Assembly (NCBI RefSeq): GCF_000815105.2
Contig: NZ_CP010310.2
Location: forward strand, 2,418,001-2,482,000
Reading direction: 5' to 3'
Length of the DNA: 64,000 nucleotides
Origin: Pandoraea pulmonicola
GTDB lineage: Bacteria; Pseudomonadota; Gammaproteobacteria; Burkholderiales; Burkholderiaceae
In this document: one piece after another, positions 55,981 through 64,000 of the stretch
How the letters are laid out: the number at the start of each line of letters is the position of its first letter
How positions within the stretch are numbered: position 1 is the first letter of the stretch
Notes under the pieces: model-generated
The model's database searches: none
Seen by the model: the letters and a program-made list of their open reading frames with translations, nothing else
Told to the model about the DNA's origin: nothing
Position numbers and translations under genes: made by a program

Positions 55981-56141
55981 CTTTTGGCGGGAGGCACTGA
56001 GTGCGTGTGCGGGGACGGATCGGCGCCCCTTTTCGCCGCGAGTTGGGTTTATGTCTGAGTGGAGGAAAGGGGGGGCGATCCGTCCGGGGGGAGGTTTTCG
56101 GGTTTGGGGAACTGGGGAACGAGACGATGCCCGACGTCAGC

Positions 56142-56417
56142 TCATTCCGAAGCTGGCGGCACATACCCTTGCGCGACGTCGGCGCCTTCGCCGAAGAAGT
56201 ACTTTTCGGTTTGCTTGACGAGGTACTGGCGTGCGCGTGGGTCGGCCATGTTCAGGCGGTTCTCGTTGATGAGCATGGTTTGCTGCTTGAGCCAGCCGGC
56301 CCAGGCTTCCTTGGAGACGCTTTCCCAGAGGCGTTTGCCGAGTTCGCCGGGCATCGGCGGGAAATCGAGACCTTCGGCTTCTTTGCCGAGTTTGACGCAT
56401 TGAACCATGCGGGCCAT
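56142..56417 (-). CDS. yggX: Fe(2+)-trafficking protein YggX
   Basis: 91 residues. [18 protein letters not shown] is the family start with the functional Cys7, and [15 protein letters not shown] is the central helix. Helps protect Fe-S clusters from oxidative damage and moves iron. MARM precedes the family Met, so a start three codons later is possible. Downstream of argA on the same strand. Confidence 0.94.
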   Translation of the reverse strand: MARMVQCVKLGKEAEGLDFPPMPGELGKRLWESVSKEAWAGWLKQQTMLINENRLNMADPRARQYLVKQTEKYFFGEGADVAQGYVPPASE

Positions 56418-56602
56418 GGGGAACTCCTTCGTAATCGTGGTGTGCCGGGAGGCAACAAAAGTGGGTTGTCGCGTTATCGGGTCTGGGGGGCGTGGCCCGG
56501 GCGGTCGATCCGTCTAGTCGCCGATAGCGGGATATGGGGGCAGGGGCGCGCAACACAAGAGGCGCATGGCATCGAGTGCGCGCGCGGCCGGCCTGTTCAT
56601 CG

Positions 56603-57952
56603 TTACAGCTTCTTGATCAGCACCAGCGAGCGGCGCTGCCAGTTATAGAGGCGGCGGCGGTCGGCGGGCAGATCGTCCACGCCGGCCTTGACGAAGCCTC
56701 GCTTGAGGAACCAGTGTTCCGTGCGTGTGGTGAGCACGAACAGGCGTTCCAGTCCGCGGGCGCGCGCCCGTTGCTCGATGTGCTTGAGCAACCGTTCGCC
56801 GTCGCCCGATCCTTGAGCTTCGGGGTCGACCGTGAGGCAGGCCATTTCGCCGATGCGCTCCGCGGGGTAGGGATAGAGCGCGGCGCAGCCGAACAGGCGT
56901 CCGTCGTGCTCGATGACCGAGAAGTGGTCGATGTCGCGTTCGAGCTGATGGCGGCCGCGGCGCACCAGCGTGCCGTCGGCTTCGAGCGGTTCGATGAGCT
57001 GCAGAATGCCGCCGACGTCGTCGATGGTGGCTTCGCGCAGACTCTCGAGGTTCTCGTACGAGATCATGGTGCCCACGCCGTCGTGCGAAAACAGTTCGAG
57101 CAGCATGCTGCCGTCGAGCGCGAAGGGCACGATGTGGGCGCGGGCCACCCCAGCGCGGCAGGCGCGGGTGGCGTACTTCAGATAGAACGCCGAGTCGCGA
57201 TCGAGTGTGCCCTGCGCCTGCATGCGCTGGGCATCCTCGAGCGTGAGCTCGCGCTGCAACTCGTTGTATTCGTTCAGAACGCCGGGCGTCTCGGTGATGA
57301 AGATCAGCTTGTCGGCGCGCAGTGCAATGGCGGCCGACGACGCCACGTCTTCCATCGTCAGGTTGAACGACTGCCCCGTCGGCGAGAAACCGAGCGGGGA
57401 GAGCAGCACGATCTTGCCGTTGGCGAGCGAGAGGCGAATCGACTCGGCGTCGACCTTGCGAACCACGCCCGTGTGCTGGAAATCGACGCCATCGACGATC
57501 CCGACCGGCCGGCCGGTGACGAAGTTGCCCGACACCACGCTGATGCGTGCGTTGCCCATCGGCGTGTTCGGCAGCCCCTGGCTGATCGACGCCTCGATGT
57601 CCAGGCGCAGCTCGCCCGCCGCTTCCTTGACCGCTTCGAGCGCTGCGGCGTCGGTGATGCGTAATTGCTGAGCGAAATGCGACTCGATATGTCGCAGACG
57701 CATCTGCTCCTCGACCTGCGGTCGCGAGCCATGCACCAGCACGATGTGCATGCCCATGGCGCACAGCAGGGCGACGTCCTGGATCAGGGAGTCGAGCCCG
57801 CCGGCCGCGACGAGCTCGCCGCCGAAGGCGACCACGAACGTCTTGTCGCGAAACGCATGGATGTAGGGGGCAACCGAGCGCAGCCAGTCCACGAACTGGG
57901 CTTGGCGGGCGGTTTCTTCGTCTTGTATGGCGGGGTCGGGTTCGGTCAGCAT
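56603..57952 (-). CDS. argA: N-acetylglutamate synthase (amino-acid N-acetyltransferase)
   Basis: 449 residues, first step of arginine synthesis: acetyl-CoA plus glutamate to N-acetylglutamate. N-terminal amino-acid-kinase fold at about 25-295 (AFGGELVAAGG, LVHGSRPQVEEQ) which binds arginine, and a C-terminal GNAT domain at about 305-445 (MACLTVDPEAQGSGDGERLLKH, acetyl-CoA loop). Feedback inhibition by arginine is usual for the family. Divergent from hrpA over only 44 bases. Confidence 0.94.
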   Translation of the reverse strand: MLTEPDPAIQDEETARQAQFVDWLRSVAPYIHAFRDKTFVVAFGGELVAAGGLDSLIQDVALLCAMGMHIVLVHGSRPQVEEQMRLRHIESHFAQQLRITDAAALEAVKEAAGELRLDIEASISQGLPNTPMGNARISVVSGNFVTGRPVGIVDGVDFQHTGVVRKVDAESIRLSLANGKIVLLSPLGFSPTGQSFNLTMEDVASSAAIALRADKLIFITETPGVLNEYNELQRELTLEDAQRMQAQGTLDRDSAFYLKYATRACRAGVARAHIVPFALDGSMLLELFSHDGVGTMISYENLESLREATIDDVGGILQLIEPLEADGTLVRRGRHQLERDIDHFSVIEHDGRLFGCAALYPYPAERIGEMACLTVDPEAQGSGDGERLLKHIEQRARARGLERLFVLTTRTEHWFLKRGFVKAGVDDLPADRRRLYNWQRRSLVLIKKL

Positions 57953-57978
57953 GAGTGTACGTGCGCAAACATGCGCAG

Positions 57979-57988
57979 ATTATATAAT
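57979..57988. promoter_or_regulatory. Palindromic -10 element shared by argA and hrpA
   Basis: ATTATATAAT is its own reverse complement and contains TATAAT in both directions, in an otherwise GC-rich 44-base gap. For hrpA the -10 ends 8 bases before the ATG, implying a nearly leaderless transcript; for argA a leader of about 20 bases results. No good -35 is seen on either side. Confidence 0.5.
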
Positions 57989-57996
57989 GCGCGCCC

Positions 57997-60900
57997 ATGG
58001 CAAGTGATGAACGAAATCGACAATCGAAGCCCCCGAAGCCGAAAGTGACGGCGCCGGGGCACACGCGCGGCCCGTCCAAGGGGGCCGCACCCGAGGGTGG
58101 ACGCCGCCTCACGTCGGCCGAGCGCGCCGCGCGCGACGCCGAGCGGCTGGCCGCCCGGCAGGCCGCCGCCCACCGCGTGCCCGAGATCACCTTCCCCGAA
58201 GCGTTGCCGGTGTCCGGCCGTCGCGAGGAGATCGCGCGGGCCATCGCCGGGCATCAGGTCGTGATCGTGAGCGGCGAAACCGGCTCCGGCAAGACCACGC
58301 AGCTCCCCAAGATATGCCTTGCGCTCGGCCGTGGCCTCGGCGCGGGCGGCGCCGGTCTGATCGGCCACACGCAGCCACGCCGCATTGCGGCCTCGGCCAC
58401 CGCCCGTCGCATCGCCGAAGAACTGAACACGCCGCTGGGCGAGATCGTCGGCTTCAAGGTCCGCTTCAACGACACGCTCTCGAACGGCGCCTCCGTCAAA
58501 CTGATGACCGACGGGATCTTGCTCGCCGAGACGCAGACCGATCCGCTGTTGCGCGCGTACGACACGATCATCATCGACGAGGCTCACGAGCGCAGCCTGA
58601 ACATCGACTTCCTGCTCGGCTACCTCAAGCAGTTGCTGCCGTGTCGGCCGGATCTGAAGATCATCATCACGTCGGCCACCATCGACGCCGAACGCTTCGC
58701 CCGCCATTTCGGCACCGGCGAGGGCGATGACCTGCGTCCGGCGCCGGTCATCGAGGTGAGCGGCCGCCTGTACCCGGTGGAAGTTCGTTACCGGCCGATT
58801 CAGGACGATGCGCGCATTGCCAATGCCGAGGGGCGCGAGGGCGCCCGTGCAAGCGCCCGGGATCGCGAGCGCGATCTGATGGACGGCATCGTCGACGCCG
58901 TCGACGAACTCTGCCGCGAAGGCTCGGGCGACGTGCTCGTGTTCCTGCCCGGCGAGCGCGAGATCCGCGAGGCCGCCGAGTCGCTGCGCAAGCACCATCC
59001 GCCGCACACCGAAATTCTCCCGCTCTACGCGCGTCTGTCGGCCGCCGAGCAGGAGCGCGTGTTCAAGCCCTCGAACGCCCGACGCATCGTGCTTGCGACG
59101 AACGTGGCGGAAACGTCGCTTACCGTGCCAGGCATTCGCTACGTGGTCGATGCGGGTACGGCGCGCGTCAAACGCTACTCGTACCGCAACAAGGTCGAAC
59201 AGCTGCAGATCGAACCGATTTCGCAGGCGGCGGCCAACCAGCGTGCCGGCCGATGCGGCCGGGTGGCCGACGGGGTGTGCATTCGCCTGTACGACGAAGC
59301 GGATTTCCAGTCGCGCGCGCGCTTCACCGATCCGGAAATCCTGCGCTCGTCGCTGGCCGCCGTCATTCTACGCATGCAGTCGTTGCGGCTCGCGAAGGTC
59401 GAGGAATTCCCGTTCATCGAGCCGCCGCCCGGCCGCGCCATTGCCGACGGCTACCAGTTGCTGAACGAACTGGGCGCGGTGGACGACACCAATCAACTCA
59501 CGCCGCTCGGCCGTGAACTGGCGCGTCTGCCGCTCGACCCGCGCGTCGGTCGCATGATCCTGGCCGCGCGCGATCAGCAGTCGCTGCGCGAAGTGCTGAT
59601 CATCGCCAGTGCGCTGGCGGTGCAGGATCCTCGCGACCGGCCCATCGAGGCGCAGGATGCCGCCGACAACGCCCATCGCAAGTTCGCCGACGAGCGCAGC
59701 GAATTCCTCTCGTGGCTGAAGATCTGGCACTGGTTCGAAGAGGCGATCGCGCACAAGAAGTCGAACCGTCTGCTCGCGCAGGCGTGCCGCGACAACTTCC
59801 TCTCGCAGTTGCGTCTGCGCGAGTGGCGCGACGTCCACAGCCAGTTGCTGACGGTCGTGCGCGAGCAGGGGTGGCGCATCAGCGAAACCGAGGCGACCTA
59901 CGAACAGATCCATCTGGCGCTGCTCGCGGGTCTGCTGGGCAATATCGGCTGCAAGGCCGACGACGAGCCGTACTTCCTCGGCGCGCACGGCATCAAGTTC
60001 CACATCTGGCCGGGCTCCTCGCTCGTGAAGAAGGCCGGGCGCTGGGTAATGGCGGGCGAGCTCGTCGAGACGAGCCGGTTGTATGCGCGCTGCATCGCCC
60101 GCATCGAGCCGGAATGGATCGAGCGCGTCGGCAAGCATCTCGTCAGGACGTCGCTGTCGGACGCGCATTGGGAGAAGAAGGCCGCGCAGGTCGTCGCCTA
60201 CGAGCGCGGCACGCTCTACGGGCTCACGATCTATGCGCGCCGGCGCATGAACTTCGGCCCGCGCGATCCGCGGCGCGCGCGAGAGATTTTCCTGCGCAGT
60301 GCTCTGGTGGAAGGCGAATGGGAGACGAAACTCCCGTTTTACGCGCACAACCGCAAGCTCATTGCCGACATCGAACAGCTCGAACACAAGTCGCGTCGCC
60401 AGGACGTGCTCGTCGACGACGAGCTGATCTACGCATACTACGACGCTCATGTGCCCGCCGATCTGTACGACGGCGCGAGCTTCGAACACTGGTACCGCGA
60501 GAACGCCAAGGGTACGCCCCGGTTGCTTTACCTCGAGCGCGACGATCTGATGCGTCACGAGGCCGCCGGCGTCACCACCGATCTGTTCCCCAAGAAGACG
60601 GCCATTGCCGGCATCGAAATGGCGCTCACCTACCATTTCGAGCCGGGCTCGCCGCGGGACGGCGTCACGCTCGCGGTGCCGCTGTACGCGCTCAATCAGG
60701 TCGACGCGCGGCGTTGCGAATGGCTGGTGCCGGGCATGCTCAAGGAGAAGGTGCACTTGCTGATGAAGTCGCTGCCGCAGAAGCTGCGGCGCCACTTCGT
60801 GCCGCTGCCCGACTATGCGGCCGGCTTCGTCGACCGGGCGACATTCGGACAGGGCGCGCTGCTCGATGCGCTCATCGCCGACGCGCGCGAGGCGACCGGC

Positions 60901-62070
60901 GTCATGCTCAAGCCGAGCGACTTCAAGCTCGAAATGCTCTCGGCGCATCTGTCGATGAACTTCAAGGTGATCGACGAGCACGGGCGTCAGCTCGGCATGG
61001 GCCGCAATCTCGCCCAACTGCGTGCCGAGCTTGGCCAGCAGGCGCAGCGGACCTTCCAGGAGCTGGCCGCCAGAAGCGGGACGACGCCGACCGGCAACGT
61101 TGCCGCCGAGATCCGCACGCCCGAGGCGAAGGCCGCTCAGGTGCGCAGCAAGGCGGAGGGGCAGGGGCAAGGACAGAAGGCGCCACCGGGCGCACCGACG
61201 GCGGCCGTCGAGCCGGGCCGCTACGACAACCTCACGACGTGGAGTTTCGGCGAGTTGCCGGAGATGCTCGAGATTCGCCGGGGTGGGCAGACCCTGTTCG
61301 GCTATCCGGCGCTCGTCGACCGCGGCGATCACTGCGACCTGGAAGTGTTCGACGATCCAGACGAGGCGCAGCGTCAGCATCGCGCCGGGCTGCGCAAGCT
61401 CTTCGCGATCCAGTTGCGCGAGCAGGTGAAGTACCTGGAGAAGAATATCCCCGGTCTGCAGCAGATGGCGATGCAGTACATGAATCTGGGTACGCAGGAG
61501 GAATTGCGCGCGCAGATCGTCGATCTGGCGCTGGAGCGGGCGTGTCTTCAACTGCCGTGGCCGAGCGATAATGCGTCGTTCGTCGCACGCAAGGACGAGG
61601 GGCGAGGGCGCCTCACATTGCTTGCGCAGGAGATCGCGCGACTGGCCGGCCAGATCCTCGCCGAGTACGCCACGCTGCAGAAGAAGCTCGCACAGGCGAA
61701 GCCGTTCGCACAGGCCTACGCCGATCTGACGGCGCAACTGCCGCGGCTTGTGGGCAAGCGTTTCCTGATCGACACGCCTTATGTCCAGTTGGCGCATTTC
61801 CCTCGCTATCTGAAAGCGATGGCCACGCGCATCGACAAGCTCAAGGCCGATCCGGCACGCGATGCGCGCGCCATGAGCGAGCTGGGGCCGTTGCTGCAGA
61901 ACTGGCAGCGTGCCACGTCGCAACGGCGCGACCATGGCGATGCGCGTCTCGACGAGTTCCGCTGGCTGCTCGAAGAGCTGCGCGTCTCGCTCTTCGCGCA
62001 GGAGCTGCGCACGCCGATGCCGGTGTCGGTCAAGCGCCTGCACAAGGTTTGGGAGGCGCTGCAGCGTTGA
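57997..62070 (+). CDS. hrpA: ATP-dependent RNA helicase HrpA
   Basis: 1357 residues, the largest protein in the window. DEAH-box helicase: Walker A GETGSGKTTQ near residue 93, DEAH near 193, SATIDAERF near 226, and the motif VI region NQRAGRCGRV near 412. Downstream are the HA2/winged-helix and OB regions and the HrpA-specific C-terminal domain (DUF3418). A short low-complexity Lys/Gly/Gln insertion lies near 1050-1070. HrpA acts on mRNA fate and stalled ribosomes in E. coli. Divergent from argA. Confidence 0.95.
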   Translation: MASDERNRQSKPPKPKVTAPGHTRGPSKGAAPEGGRRLTSAERAARDAERLAARQAAAHRVPEITFPEALPVSGRREEIARAIAGHQVVIVSGETGSGKTTQLPKICLALGRGLGAGGAGLIGHTQPRRIAASATARRIAEELNTPLGEIVGFKVRFNDTLSNGASVKLMTDGILLAETQTDPLLRAYDTIIIDEAHERSLNIDFLLGYLKQLLPCRPDLKIIITSATIDAERFARHFGTGEGDDLRPAPVIEVSGRLYPVEVRYRPIQDDARIANAEGREGARASARDRERDLMDGIVDAVDELCREGSGDVLVFLPGEREIREAAESLRKHHPPHTEILPLYARLSAAEQERVFKPSNARRIVLATNVAETSLTVPGIRYVVDAGTARVKRYSYRNKVEQLQIEPISQAAANQRAGRCGRVADGVCIRLYDEADFQSRARFTDPEILRSSLAAVILRMQSLRLAKVEEFPFIEPPPGRAIADGYQLLNELGAVDDTNQLTPLGRELARLPLDPRVGRMILAARDQQSLREVLIIASALAVQDPRDRPIEAQDAADNAHRKFADERSEFLSWLKIWHWFEEAIAHKKSNRLLAQACRDNFLSQLRLREWRDVHSQLLTVVREQGWRISETEATYEQIHLALLAGLLGNIGCKADDEPYFLGAHGIKFHIWPGSSLVKKAGRWVMAGELVETSRLYARCIARIEPEWIERVGKHLVRTSLSDAHWEKKAAQVVAYERGTLYGLTIYARRRMNFGPRDPRRAREIFLRSALVEGEWETKLPFYAHNRKLIADIEQLEHKSRRQDVLVDDELIYAYYDAHVPADLYDGASFEHWYRENAKGTPRLLYLERDDLMRHEAAGVTTDLFPKKTAIAGIEMALTYHFEPGSPRDGVTLAVPLYALNQVDARRCEWLVPGMLKEKVHLLMKSLPQKLRRHFVPLPDYAAGFVDRATFGQGALLDALIADAREATGVMLKPSDFKLEMLSAHLSMNFKVIDEHGRQLGMGRNLAQLRAELGQQAQRTFQELAARSGTTPTGNVAAEIRTPEAKAAQVRSKAEGQGQGQKAPPGAPTAAVEPGRYDNLTTWSFGELPEMLEIRRGGQTLFGYPALVDRGDHCDLEVFDDPDEAQRQHRAGLRKLFAIQLREQVKYLEKNIPGLQQMAMQYMNLGTQEELRAQIVDLALERACLQLPWPSDNASFVARKDEGRGRLTLLAQEIARLAGQILAEYATLQKKLAQAKPFAQAYADLTAQLPRLVGKRFLIDTPYVQLAHFPRYLKAMATRIDKLKADPARDARAMSELGPLLQNWQRATSQRRDHGDARLDEFRWLLEELRVSLFAQELRTPMPVSVKRLHKVWEALQR

Positions 62071-62393
62071 CCGCGAAGGGTTCGCGAAGGTGCGAAGCGG
62101 GCGATGGCGTCTGGAGCCGCCGGGCCAACGTTTCCGGGTGCCATCTTTGCATGCAATTCGCGCGCCGGTTTGCGTTGCATCAGGAAGTGTCGCGATTGTG
62201 TTTCGCTTGATCAAAAAAGGCGGTGCCGCGACATGCTCGCAGGGCGTTCACAGCCTACAATAGCGAGACTTTTTGCAAGCGAAACCCAATCCCGACCGCA
62301 GCTCGACGCAGGGGCGGCGGTCGAGGATTCCGGGCTTCGCTCTCGATCTGCCGACAACGGCTTCAGTTCACCTTTCTCCCGAGAGACTTTGCA
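62071..62393. other. Intergenic stretch of about 320 bases
   Basis: Upstream region of the YVTN-propeller gene. A TACAAT box near 62257 is a candidate -10, without a clear -35. No coding frame supported. Confidence 0.4.
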
Positions 62394-63398
62394 ATGCGCA
62401 AACTTCTGACCGCTGCCAGCCTGGCGGCTTCCTTCGGCCTTGCGGCGCTCGCCGGCCCGGCCGCTGCGACGACGCCCGCGGCGCCCGCGACCGGCGGCGT
62501 GGTCGTCGTGCTCAATTCGGGCGACGCGAGCGTCAGTCTGATCGACAAGGCCACGCAGAAGGTCGTTCAGACGTTTCCGGTCGGCAAGGAGCCGCATCAC
62601 CTGATGGCTACGCCCGACAATCAGTCGCTCATCGTGGCGAACTCGGTGGGCAACAACCTCGTATTCCTCGATCCGAAGACCGGCCAGATCCAGCGCAAGG
62701 TCGAAAACATCGAGGACCCGTACCAGATCGGCTTCTCGCCCGACAAGAAATGGTTCGTGGCCAACGGCCTGCGCCTGGATCGCGTGGACGTGTACCGCTT
62801 CGACGGCAAGAACCTGAGCGTCGCCAAGCGCATTGCGCTCAAGAAGATGCCGAGCCACCTGGTCTTCACGCAGGACAGCAGGCTCGTGTTCGTCTCGTTG
62901 CAGGAATCGAACGAGGTCGCCGCCATCGATCTGGCCACGCAGACGGTGCTCTGGAAGATGAAGGTGGGCGACAGCCCGGCCGGCGTGTGGCTCACGCCGG
63001 GCGACAAGTATCTGCTCGTGGGCATGACCGGCGCCGACTATGCCGCCGTGGTCGACTGGCGCAACCAGAAGGTGGTGAAGACCATCCCGACGGGCAAGGG
63101 GGCGCACAACTTCCGCTCGCTCGCCGACGGCAAGCACGTGCTGATCTCGAACCGCGTGTCGAGCACGATCAGCATCATCGACCAGGACGCGCTGACCAAC
63201 GTCGGCAATATCACCGGTCTGCTGCCCGGACCGGACGACATGGAGCTCTCGGCCGATCGCAAGACGCTCTGGGTGACGTTCCGCTGGGCACGCAAGGTCG
63301 GCATCATCGACCTGGCGTCGCGCAAGCTGATCAACACCATTCCGGTCGGGCGCTCCCCGCACGGGATCTATTTCTACGACCGCGCGCCGGTGCTGTAA
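62394..63398 (+). CDS. YVTN-family beta-propeller protein, exported
   Basis: 334 residues. Signal peptide MRKLLTAASLAASFGLAALA ending at AAA-T. The mature part is a chain of about seven propeller blades of about 42 residues with patterns such as SLIDKATQKVVQTFPVGKEPHHL, VVDWRNQKVVKTIPTGKGAH and IIDLASRKLINTIPVGRSPHG, the YVTN/SMP-type repeat. Periplasmic. Such proteins carry cofactors, bind metal or cytochrome partners, or have structural roles; none can be chosen here. GAGAG lies before the ATG. Confidence 0.85.
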   Translation: MRKLLTAASLAASFGLAALAGPAAATTPAAPATGGVVVVLNSGDASVSLIDKATQKVVQTFPVGKEPHHLMATPDNQSLIVANSVGNNLVFLDPKTGQIQRKVENIEDPYQIGFSPDKKWFVANGLRLDRVDVYRFDGKNLSVAKRIALKKMPSHLVFTQDSRLVFVSLQESNEVAAIDLATQTVLWKMKVGDSPAGVWLTPGDKYLLVGMTGADYAAVVDWRNQKVVKTIPTGKGAHNFRSLADGKHVLISNRVSSTISIIDQDALTNVGNITGLLPGPDDMELSADRKTLWVTFRWARKVGIIDLASRKLINTIPVGRSPHGIYFYDRAPVL

Positions 63399-63461
63399 CA
63401 TCAGGGCATTGCCGCAAGCGCGCTATTGACCGGGCGTCACCACGGCGTCCGGCCCCGTTAC

Positions 63462-64000
63462 ATGTTCGATTCGCTGGTCGACGGTTCTTACGCCGCTTTC
63501 TCGGTGGCGCAGACCGAGATCTATACCCGCGTCGTACAGCCCGTGCTGTACGCCACCGGGCTGATGTCGCTTGCCGACGACGCCTTCGACGCCGTCCAGT
63601 TCTTCCTGATCGGCGTACTCCAGATCGTGCTGATGCTCGTGCTGCTGCGCCCGCTCGAGGCGCTCGCGCCGGCCGAGCGCTGGCGTGAGCGCCGCGCCGT
63701 GCGTGTCGACGTGATCTACACGCTGGTGCATCGGCTCGGGCTCTTCAATCTGGTGTTCTTCTTCGCGTTCCGTCCGCTCTTCGACAGCCTCCAGTCGTGG
63801 TTGCGGCTGGCCGGCTTCGTCAACCTGAATCTCGAAGACCTGTGGCCAGGCGTGACGGATCACGCGCTCGCGAGTTTTCTCATCTATCTGCTGGTGCTCG
63901 ACTTCGCCGGTTACTGGTATCACCGCTGGAGCCACACGTTTCGATGGTGGTGGGCGCTGCATGCCGTGCATCACAGCCAGCGGCAGATGTCGCTGTGGAC
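63462..64000 (+). CDS. Sterol desaturase / fatty-acid hydroxylase family protein, N-terminal part (cut by window edge)
   Basis: About 180 codons lie in the window with no stop before the right edge. Three or four hydrophobic segments are seen (IGVLQIVLMLVLLRPL, LGLFNLVFFFAFRPLF, ASFLIYLLVLDFAGYW), then the di-iron histidine motifs HRWSH and HAVHHS that define the fatty-acid hydroxylase superfamily. It is a membrane enzyme of lipid or carotenoid-like modification. It follows the propeller gene by 63 bases and may share its transcript. The start is inferred from the first ATG in frame and lacks a strong RBS. Confidence 0.8.
   Translation, partial: MFDSLVDGSYAAFSVAQTEIYTRVVQPVLYATGLMSLADDAFDAVQFFLIGVLQIVLMLVLLRPLEALAPAERWRERRAVRVDVIYTLVHRLGLFNLVFFFAFRPLFDSLQSWLRLAGFVNLNLEDLWPGVTDHALASFLIYLLVLDFAGYWYHRWSHTFRWWWALHAVHHSQRQMSLW

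Noticed and set aside
59368..62214. A 948-residue minus-strand frame opposite hrpA
   Set aside because: Shadow of the helicase gene; Arg/Leu/Gln/His-rich without motifs.

Overview
The window is GC-rich, densely coded chromosomal DNA of a beta-proteobacterium in the Burkholderiales. The best guess from protein style is Burkholderiaceae close to Pandoraea. The supporting content is a glnA-ntrB-ntrC block, a DUF4148 protein, the RNase R/RlmB pair, an RsuA-type pseudouridine synthase, RlmJ, ArgA, HrpA, and a free-standing EF-G gene. The genus is inferred, not proven. Most of the window is core genome with accessory loci between the core blocks.

Layout. 0-1.5 kb: the start of a GntR regulator and small proteins. 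1.9-4.6 kb: a minus-strand unit encoding a regulator with two winged-helix domains, a GH18 chitinase without signal peptide, and a holin-like protein; this resembles a reduced type 10 (holin-based) secretion cassette. 4.9-10.8 kb: fghA, pdxY, a second fusA and a chemoreceptor. 11.1-12.6 kb: an Asp-box beta-propeller protein with a ThiS/MoaD-like partner. 13-17.4 kb: small envelope proteins, three tandem tRNA-Lys(CTT) genes with a strong promoter, a LysE-type exporter and a rhodanese. 17.6-22.3 kb: the nitrogen-regulation block, with NtrC boxes and a sigma-54 promoter before glnA. 22.4-27.4 kb: rfbD, a 902-residue pentapeptide-repeat protein whose layout recalls the SopA/NleL ubiquitin-ligase effectors, and a PilZ/YcgR-like protein. 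27.5-32.4 kb: xthA, a lipoprotein/HTH/DUF2975 cluster, riboflavin synthase and a ChaA-like antiporter.

32.8-36.2 kb: a FadR-type regulator, an SDR, an FAH-family hydrolase and a second SDR, read as part of a non-phosphorylative deoxy-sugar-acid pathway such as L-fucose breakdown. 36.4-38.9 kb: tag, rlmJ and rsuA. 38.9-43.6 kb: a tightly overlapping minus-strand operon of an AhpD-like protein, an acyl-CoA-dehydrogenase-like flavoprotein and a NitT/TauT-type ABC importer, with an AraC regulator upstream. 45.3-48.8 kb: two near-identical 338-bp direct repeats, each with a tRNA-Leu(CAG) gene and its terminator, enclosing a LysR / SDR / LysR cassette. 49-64 kb: rnr, rlmB, tal, rpiA, a zinc-ribbon membrane protein, yggX, argA, hrpA, a YVTN-propeller protein and the start of a sterol-desaturase-family gene cut by the window edge.

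The most unusual content is the regulator/chitinase/holin unit, the SopA/NleL-like protein, the tRNA-Leu repeat island and the ThiS-like/propeller pair. All functions are inferred from reading the sequence; no database search was run.
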